A stretch of DNA of 58,876 nt, taken from assembly GCA_040219085.1 (NCBI GenBank), contig JAVJTC010000013.1, forward strand, positions 1 to 58,876, read 5' to 3'. This DNA comes from Acidimicrobiales bacterium (GTDB lineage: Bacteria > Actinomycetota > Acidimicrobiia > Acidimicrobiales > JAVJTC01). Positions 54,447-58,876 of the stretch are shown one piece after another. The notes beneath the pieces were generated by a model. That model searched no databases, was not told where the DNA came from, and saw only the letters and a list, made by a program, of their open reading frames with translations. The position numbers were made by a program, and so were the translations under genes. Every line of letters starts with the position of its first letter. Positions within the stretch are counted from its first letter, which is position 1.

Positions 54447-55451
54447 GTGAATCGAGTCGTCGGGTGCGTGTTGTTGGGGCTCGTGACGCTCGCCGCGTGC
54501 GGGTCAGGTTCCAGCAGCGCGGCCGCGGAAGGGTGTTGGGTCCAGGTCTCGTCGCCCGACCTCCGGTTCCCCAACGGGGTCGCCGTCTCACCGGATGCCT
54601 CCGAGAAATGGGTCGTCGATCAGTCCGGTCTCATCTTCCACGAGCGCGGGGGCCAGTGGTTCGAGCCCGGTGTCTGCCCCGGCGAGACCGAGACGTGGTG
54701 GCAGGTCGAGATCCCCTTCGGCGTCGCGATCCGCGACGACGGGATCGCCGCCGTGAGTTCCGCGGTCGACGGAACGATCTGGCTCATATCACCCGAAGAA
54801 GGTGTCGTCGTGACTTTGCCGCTCGATCCCGCCGGTGAGCGCACCAGGACTCCGACACCCCACGACGTGGAGTGGAACAACGAGACGCTGTTGGTCGCCG
54901 ATGTCGCTAACAGCCACGTCCTTTCTGTCAGCCCAGACGGCTCGGTGAGAGTCGAGGCCGGTCGAGACTCGGTGTTCGACGTTGGGCCTCAGCCTCGAAC
55001 AGGCCTGGTCCCCACCACGTCCGACATCGCCTTTCCGTCCGGTATCGACGTCCTGGGCGACGAGGTCGTGATCGCCGAGATGGACGCAGGTCGCCTCGCA
55101 CTGCTCGCCGACGGCACCCTGCGCACCCTCAACCTGACCGAATTCGAGGCGATCGGCGACTGCCTGCGGGACCGTCTCGATGAGGACGTCCCGATCGAGA
55201 AGCCGAGCGCCGTGGAGACCACCAACGACGGGAAGGCCCTGGTCGTGGCTGACAGTCGGATCGGGTCGATCTTGTGGATCGGTGTTGAGGAGTCCTCGAT
55301 CCGCGAAGTCGCTGGCCCGTGCGTGGGCGGCGAGATCTTCGGGGTGCAAGATCTCGATGTCGACTCCGCGGGGAACGTCTACGTCGTCGGAACCGAGCCA
55401 GGCCATCTCCTTCGCATCACCCCGGACGGAACCCGAACGACGGTCGGCTAA
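54447..55451 (+). CDS. Beta-propeller lipoprotein (NHL/SMP-30-like)
   Basis: 334 residues from GTG 54447. Lipobox LVTLAAC gives lipidated Cys18. The body has repeated propeller motifs: RFPNGVAVSPDASEKWVVDQ, IPFGVAIRDDGIAAVSSAVD, DVEWNNETLLVADVANSHVL, SAVETTNDGKALVVADSRIG and VQDLDVDSAGNVYVVGTEPG. Such proteins bind ligands or act as lactonases; no metal site is evident. Forms a two-gene unit with the preceding lipoprotein. Confidence 0.75.
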   Translation: MNRVVGCVLLGLVTLAACGSGSSSAAAEGCWVQVSSPDLRFPNGVAVSPDASEKWVVDQSGLIFHERGGQWFEPGVCPGETETWWQVEIPFGVAIRDDGIAAVSSAVDGTIWLISPEEGVVVTLPLDPAGERTRTPTPHDVEWNNETLLVADVANSHVLSVSPDGSVRVEAGRDSVFDVGPQPRTGLVPTTSDIAFPSGIDVLGDEVVIAEMDAGRLALLADGTLRTLNLTEFEAIGDCLRDRLDEDVPIEKPSAVETTNDGKALVVADSRIGSILWIGVEESSIREVAGPCVGGEIFGVQDLDVDSAGNVYVVGTEPGHLLRITPDGTRTTVG

Positions 55452-55530
55452 GCACCGGTCGTGCGAAGGTCACCTCCGCGCGGCCGAGCCCTCGGCCGAG
55501 ATCGCCACCCTCACCCACTCAGCGCCGCTC

Positions 55531-55580
55531 ATAGATGCCATAGGCGCCCACGTCTGAGCCGGGGCCTCTAAGGCATCTAT
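55531..55580. repeat. 50-bp palindromic element, copy 2
   Basis: Outer arms ATAGATGCC (55531-55539) and GGCATCTAT (55572-55580) as in copy 1; the inner stem differs in sequence but still pairs (AGGC-g-CCC with GGGGCCT). It lies between convergent genes and contains the stop codon of the helicase gene, so a bidirectional terminator is plausible. Confidence 0.7.
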
Positions 55581-56716
55581 GAGGGCTGATCGTCGGACAG
55601 GCGCCATGACCACGATCCGTCGCCCGCGAACCCCTGGCGGCTACTCAGGACCCCGACTCGCTTCTTCGCCGAGTTGAGCTGCTTGTCGGAGAACCCGGCC
55701 TCCCGTCCCCGCCGGAGCATCTCCTTCGCCGGGACCGCCCCCTCGGCCAACTCGGCCCTCAGGAACTCGTCGACCTCGCGGGCCGGGACGTCGTCGGAGC
55801 CGCCCATCAGCGCGTCAGCGTCGAGGTCGACAGCCCCCGCCCACTCGATGCGGCTGCACCCGTGCTCATCGACGGGGACTAAGCGGTAACCGAGCGCAGG
55901 AGGCCGCTCGGCCAGGTTCGACTTCACCGAAGCCAGCACCCGCAGACCCGCGTCGTCGGGGTGATCACCCGCGACGAGGACCGATCTCGCCGCCCCGGCG
56001 ATCCCGATGGACCCGCCACCGCGGTACAGCGCCTTGGGACCTCCGGACTTGTTCAGGTGCCGGAGGGCCAACACAGCCGCGCCCGTCGCGGCTGCCATGT
56101 CGGCGAGGGGACGCAGCCCGGCCCTCACGGCCTGGTCCTTGTGGACGTCGAGGGTCGTGTGGAGGTAGGCGTTCAACACATCAATGATCACAAGGACAGC
56201 TCCAACCTCGTCGACGACGGCCCGGACCTGTTCGACGTGCACGGGAAGGGAAAGCTCGGTGAGCGAGTCGGGCGACTCACCCCTCACGGCCTCGACCACG
56301 TAGACGAGATCCGGGTCACCCCCCGCCGCGTCGACGCGAGGCCGGATCGTGTCAGCGACTCCGTCCTCCGCAGACAGAAGGACCACAGCCGCCGGTTGAC
56401 GGCGTCCATCAACACCGCAGCCCGGCATCACGCCGCCGGTCGTGACACGGGCAGCGATGTCGAGCGCGAGCGTCGACTTCCCCACCCCGGGGTCACCGTC
56501 GAGCATCGTCAGCTTGCCGAACGGCATCCGCCCCGGCCACATCCATCGAACAACTTCGGGCTCCACGTCACCGAGACGAATGACAGACGCGCCCGTCGAC
56601 TGCAAACGCTCATATCGGCACTCTTCGGCCGGTGCGGTCCCCTCGACAGACACCGGGTCGTCGAACCAGGCCTCGGCGGCGGCATCGACCCCGACGTCAC
56701 GCATCGACCGGGTCAC
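55577..56716 (-). CDS. RepA/AAA_25-type hexameric helicase-like ATPase
   Basis: 379 residues from GTG 56716, overlapping the previous stop (GTGA). RecA-like core: Walker A DGDPGVGKSTLALDIA at about residues 73-88, VVLLSAEDGVADTIRPR, Walker B VLVIIDVLNAYLH at about 165, and ALRHLNKSGGPKALYRGGGS with the conserved His/Asn. A C-terminal winged-helix-like part (VDEFLRAELAEGAVPAKEML). This family serves plasmids, phages and integrative elements as the replicative helicase or primase partner. Marks the region as an integrated element. Confidence 0.82.
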   Translation of the reverse strand: MTRSMRDVGVDAAAEAWFDDPVSVEGTAPAEECRYERLQSTGASVIRLGDVEPEVVRWMWPGRMPFGKLTMLDGDPGVGKSTLALDIAARVTTGGVMPGCGVDGRRQPAAVVLLSAEDGVADTIRPRVDAAGGDPDLVYVVEAVRGESPDSLTELSLPVHVEQVRAVVDEVGAVLVIIDVLNAYLHTTLDVHKDQAVRAGLRPLADMAAATGAAVLALRHLNKSGGPKALYRGGGSIGIAGAARSVLVAGDHPDDAGLRVLASVKSNLAERPPALGYRLVPVDEHGCSRIEWAGAVDLDADALMGGSDDVPAREVDEFLRAELAEGAVPAKEMLRRGREAGFSDKQLNSAKKRVGVLSSRQGFAGDGSWSWRLSDDQPS

Positions 56717-57006
56717 GCCGACCTCCCCAGGTTCATCCAGAAGTCGATCGAGTCGACGACCTGCCAGGCCTCAGGACCCAGACGCCTGACGACAGCGCGT
56801 GCAATCTCATCTGTTCGGTCTGTCGTGAAGATGGCGCGCGGGGCGGACTTCTCTGGGATCACCAACGGCGACGCCCGATCACCGAGCATGACTGCCATCT
56901 CACCGGCGATACCAAGAGCCTTCGCGCCAAGGTGAAGCGACAACTGCCGTCCAATCTCGCTTGGAGACCCGGACAGCGTGATTCGTACTGCACTCTTACT
57001 GTACAA
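56713..57006 (-). CDS. Small island protein upstream of the helicase
   Basis: 97 residues from TTG 57006; the start is uncertain because the -10-like TACATT overlaps it. Middle part IGRQLSLHLGAKALGIAGEM and ending RRLGPEAWQVVDSIDFWMNL are helical. No family recognised. Coupled to the helicase gene by a GTGA overlap, so it may be a replication accessory protein. Confidence 0.5.
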   Translation of the reverse strand: MYSKSAVRITLSGSPSEIGRQLSLHLGAKALGIAGEMAVMLGDRASPLVIPEKSAPRAIFTTDRTDEIARAVVRRLGPEAWQVVDSIDFWMNLGRSA

Positions 57007-57024
57007 TGTAGTTACCCCTAACCA

Positions 57025-57053
57025 GGCAGCGGCCCCTACAAGGGGCCGCTGCC
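57025..57053. terminator. Very stable 13-bp hairpin
   Basis: GGCAGCGGCCCCT (57025-57037) and AGGGGCCGCTGCC (57041-57053) pair perfectly around an ACA loop, followed by CGCGTTT on the + strand. It lies immediately upstream of the promoter of the minus-strand small gene, so it may end transcripts of the excisionase-like gene, or be a replication-origin hairpin of the element. Confidence 0.6.
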
Positions 57054-57313
57054 GCGTTTGCTAGTAGGACAAGCAGTTGCGCTGCACAAAGGACGCAAGA
57101 CCCCGCCTCCGGGGACCCGAGGACAACCGGCAGGACACTCTCGAACACTCGGCACCATCAGCTTCTTACCCTCGTCCAGGTGACTCAATGTTTCGGCGGC
57201 CACGCGGTGAACCCGCGCAGCAGAGGTCACCGAGGACCATGGGGCCAATCCAACAGATTGGACTTGCAGCGGTTTGGGTGAAGTCGTCCACCATCGATCC
57301 GAGCCCCTCATCC
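57054..57313. other. Non-coding stretch between helicase operon and excisionase-like gene
   Basis: About 260 bases. One minus-strand frame is open but starts inside the excisionase-like gene and looks like noise. CCAATC/GATTGG at 57243-57259 is a 6-bp inverted repeat. Could hold the element's origin or regulatory sites; nothing firm. Confidence 0.3.
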
Positions 57314-57511
57314 CTACGTAGTCCTTTGCCTCTCCCACGCGACGACCTCGTCAACCGGGAAGAGAAGCCTGCGGCCGATCCTGACGGCACGCGGCGAGTC
57401 GCTCCGGTACCTGAGCATGTAGATGGCGCCACGGGTCGTGTGCCATCGCTCCGCCAGTTGATCAACTGTGAGCAGTGGCGCAGGCCCGCCGCCGCTCGCT
57501 GCGTTAACTGG
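57314..57511 (-). pseudogene. Excisionase/AlpA-like HTH gene without a start codon
   Basis: On the minus strand, from about 57481, LLTVDQLAERWHTTRGAIYM then LRYRSDSPRAVRIGRRLLFP and VDEVVAWERQR, ending at TAG 57316-57314. This is the winged HTH of phage and integrative-element excisionases (about 60 residues). In frame upstream there is no ATG, GTG or TTG before a TGA at about 57580, where the IS element sits. The 5' end was probably cut off by the insertion. Confidence 0.65.
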
Positions 57512-57578
57512 CTCTCCGCGTTGAAGCTGGGGTGGTGATCGACGCCGGGGTTCGGGTTTGAGGGTCCCCGGGCGCGGT

Positions 57579-57635
57579 CAGGGGCCTCGCTATTGATGTT
57601 GCTGTTCGAAGGCACATCAACAGAGGAGGCCCCTG
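57579..57635 (+). promoter_or_regulatory. Hairpin covering the transposase ribosome-binding site
   Basis: CAGGGGCCTC (57579-57588) pairs perfectly with GAGGCCCCTG (57626-57635), and inside it TTGATGT (57593-57599) pairs with ACATCAA (57614-57620). The GGAGG before the ATG at 57636 lies in the 3' arm and would be hidden, a known way for IS elements to limit translation from outside transcripts. Confidence 0.65.
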
Positions 57636-58876
57636 ATGGGGATTGACGATAGCGGCGCTGTGTCGTCGCTTCTGGGACTCGACGGGTTCGTTGTTCGCGC
57701 CCAGGACCACGACGGCGTGCAGTGGTGGATCGCGGTGGAGACGACCGCGACGGTGGTGGGCTGTGAGGGCTGTGGGACCAGGGCGGTGGGTCACGGCCGG
57801 CGGCGGGTGAAGGTGCGGGATCTGCCGATCTGCGGGGAGGCGGTGACGTTGGTGTGGGCCAAGCGGATCTGGCGCTGTCCCGACGGCGACTGTGTCGTGA
57901 AGACGTGGTCGGAGCACTGCGATGAGATCGCTGCGCGGGCGGTGTTGAGCGAACGCGCACGGGGCGAGATCGCCCGCCGTGTCGGCCCGGGCGCCGAGTC
58001 GGTCGCGTCGGTTGCCCGCAGCTTCGGAGTGGGCTGGCACACAGCGATGGACGCGGTCCGCGATCACGGCACACCGAGGGTGAACCACCTGTCGCGCCTC
58101 GGGGCGCCGAGCGCGGTCGGGCTCGATGAGACGTCGTGGCTCGCCGCGACGGCGACCAGGCCGACGCTGTTGGTCACCGGCATCGTCGATCTGGACACGG
58201 GCCGGCTCGTCGACGTGATCGGTGCTCGCAGCGCAGCTGCGGTCGAGGAATGGTTGGCGGCGAAACCGCCCCGCTGGTCCGCCGGGATCGCCCACGCGGT
58301 GATCGACCCCTACCAGCCCTACGCCACCGCCGTCGCCAATCAGTTGCCCGACGCCAGGCTGGTCGTGGACCACTTCCACGTGATCCGCCTCGCCAACGCC
58401 GCGCTCGACGAGGTCCGACGCCGGGTCCAACACGACACCTTGGGCCACCGGGGCCGCTCCGGCGACCCGCTGTATCGGATCCGGCGGCGACTGTTGGTCG
58501 GCCACGAACACCTCAGCGCCGACGGCTTCGACCGGGTCCTCGCCTGGCTCGCTGTGGGCGATCCCGACGGCGAAGTCGCCGTCGCCTACCTCGCCAAGGA
58601 GCTGCTGCGCGAGGTCTACGACACCCACAGTCCCCTCGAGGCCCGGCGGCGCCTCGTCGCGTTCTACAACGCCTGCGACGACGCCGAGGTCCCCGAGCTC
58701 ACCCGGCTCGCCAAGACCATCCGCCGATGGGAACGGCCCCTGCTGCGCTGGCACACCACCGGGTTGACCAACGCCGCCACCGAAGGCCGGAACCTGATCA
58801 TCAAGAACATCAAGCGGCTCGGCTTCGGGTTCCGCAACTTCGAGAACTATCGCCTCCGACTCCTGTTGCGCTGCGG
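57636..58876 (+). CDS. ISL3-family DDE transposase, 3' end missing
   Basis: 413 codons open from ATG 57636 to the window edge. N-terminal zinc-finger part with VVGCEGCGTRA and CPDGDCVVKTWSEHC (about residues 40-100), an HTH (SVASVARSFGVGWHTAMDAV), and the DDE catalytic core: Asp in GLDETSW (about 161), Asp in VIDPYQPY (about 223), and Glu in TEGRNLIIKNIKR (about 383). GGAGG lies 6-10 bases before the ATG. Full-length members are about 430 residues, so little is missing. Confidence 0.92.
   Translation, partial: MGIDDSGAVSSLLGLDGFVVRAQDHDGVQWWIAVETTATVVGCEGCGTRAVGHGRRRVKVRDLPICGEAVTLVWAKRIWRCPDGDCVVKTWSEHCDEIAARAVLSERARGEIARRVGPGAESVASVARSFGVGWHTAMDAVRDHGTPRVNHLSRLGAPSAVGLDETSWLAATATRPTLLVTGIVDLDTGRLVDVIGARSAAAVEEWLAAKPPRWSAGIAHAVIDPYQPYATAVANQLPDARLVVDHFHVIRLANAALDEVRRRVQHDTLGHRGRSGDPLYRIRRRLLVGHEHLSADGFDRVLAWLAVGDPDGEVAVAYLAKELLREVYDTHSPLEARRRLVAFYNACDDAEVPELTRLAKTIRRWERPLLRWHTTGLTNAATEGRNLIIKNIKRLGFGFRNFENYRLRLLLRC

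Larger units (their letters stand above)
57540..58876 (+). mobile_element. ISL3-family insertion sequence, right end outside the window
   Basis: Transposase gene plus about 95 bases of left end. The left terminus is not resolved; GGGGTTCGGGTTTGAGGGTC near 57547 is a candidate inverted-repeat end. The right terminus and target duplication are beyond 58876. Confidence 0.75.

Noticed and set aside
57036-57338. 100-residue minus-strand ORF
   Set aside because: Starts inside the excisionase-like gene in another frame and runs through the stable hairpin; composition looks random.

Overview
The window is GC-rich actinobacterial chromosome. Gene content and order (obgE-proB, rplU-rpmA next to an RNase E/G gene and a TIGR03960/TIGR03936 pair, mreBCD-mrdA-rodA, ndk-folC-clpX-clpP-tig, class II DAHP synthase, coxE/moxR pair) suggest the Actinomycetota, most likely class Acidimicrobiia. 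That placement is inference from synteny and protein style; no rRNA is present. Many genes have a TANNNT -10 box only 6-9 bases before the start codon, so leaderless or near-leaderless mRNAs look common.

Layout. (1) About 1-3550 is the right end of an integrated element. It holds the 3' part of a repeat-stalk surface/lipoprotein-like gene, a DUF4429/DUF2510-type gene and a NucS-like PD-(D/E)XK nuclease gene. It ends at a 42-bp displaced 3' half of a tRNA-Ala(GGC) gene, with phased 12-bp repeats nearby that look like integrase arm sites. (2) About 3551-44221 is core chromosome: a cobalamin ABC transporter under a cobalamin riboswitch; nadD / degenerate LytR-type gene / rsfS; a group 2-like sigma factor; class II DAHP synthase; an AAA ATPase; a sulfite/nitrite reductase-cysH sulfur operon; a CPA1 antiporter with a leader ORF; coxE-moxR; proA, murJ, proB, obgE, dgt; ribosomal proteins L27 and L21; an RNase E/G gene broken by an in-frame amber codon; two radical-SAM-associated genes; the rod-shape/cell-wall cluster; ndk, folC, clpX, clpP, tig; and tRNA-Gly(TCC). 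(3) About 44222-58876 is a second accessory region starting right behind tRNA-Gly. It has many small membrane proteins and lipoproteins, two PD-(D/E)XK-like proteins, HTH genes including a decayed copy, several palindromic repeats, a RepA/AAA_25-type helicase, an excisionase-like HTH gene lacking a start codon, and an ISL3-family transposase that runs off the right edge.

How it works together. The core part covers cofactor uptake (B12), NAD synthesis, ribosome silencing, sulfur assimilation, proline synthesis, wall elongation (MreBCD/PBP2/RodA plus MurJ) and proteostasis (trigger factor, ClpXP). The flanks are tRNA-targeted islands. The observations most worth checking are the amber codon that splits the catalytic domain of RNase E/G, the leader ORF overlapping the antiporter start, the paired operator-like repeats on the sulfite reductase promoter, two complete Cys quartets in that reductase, and the family of palindromic repeats in the right-hand island.
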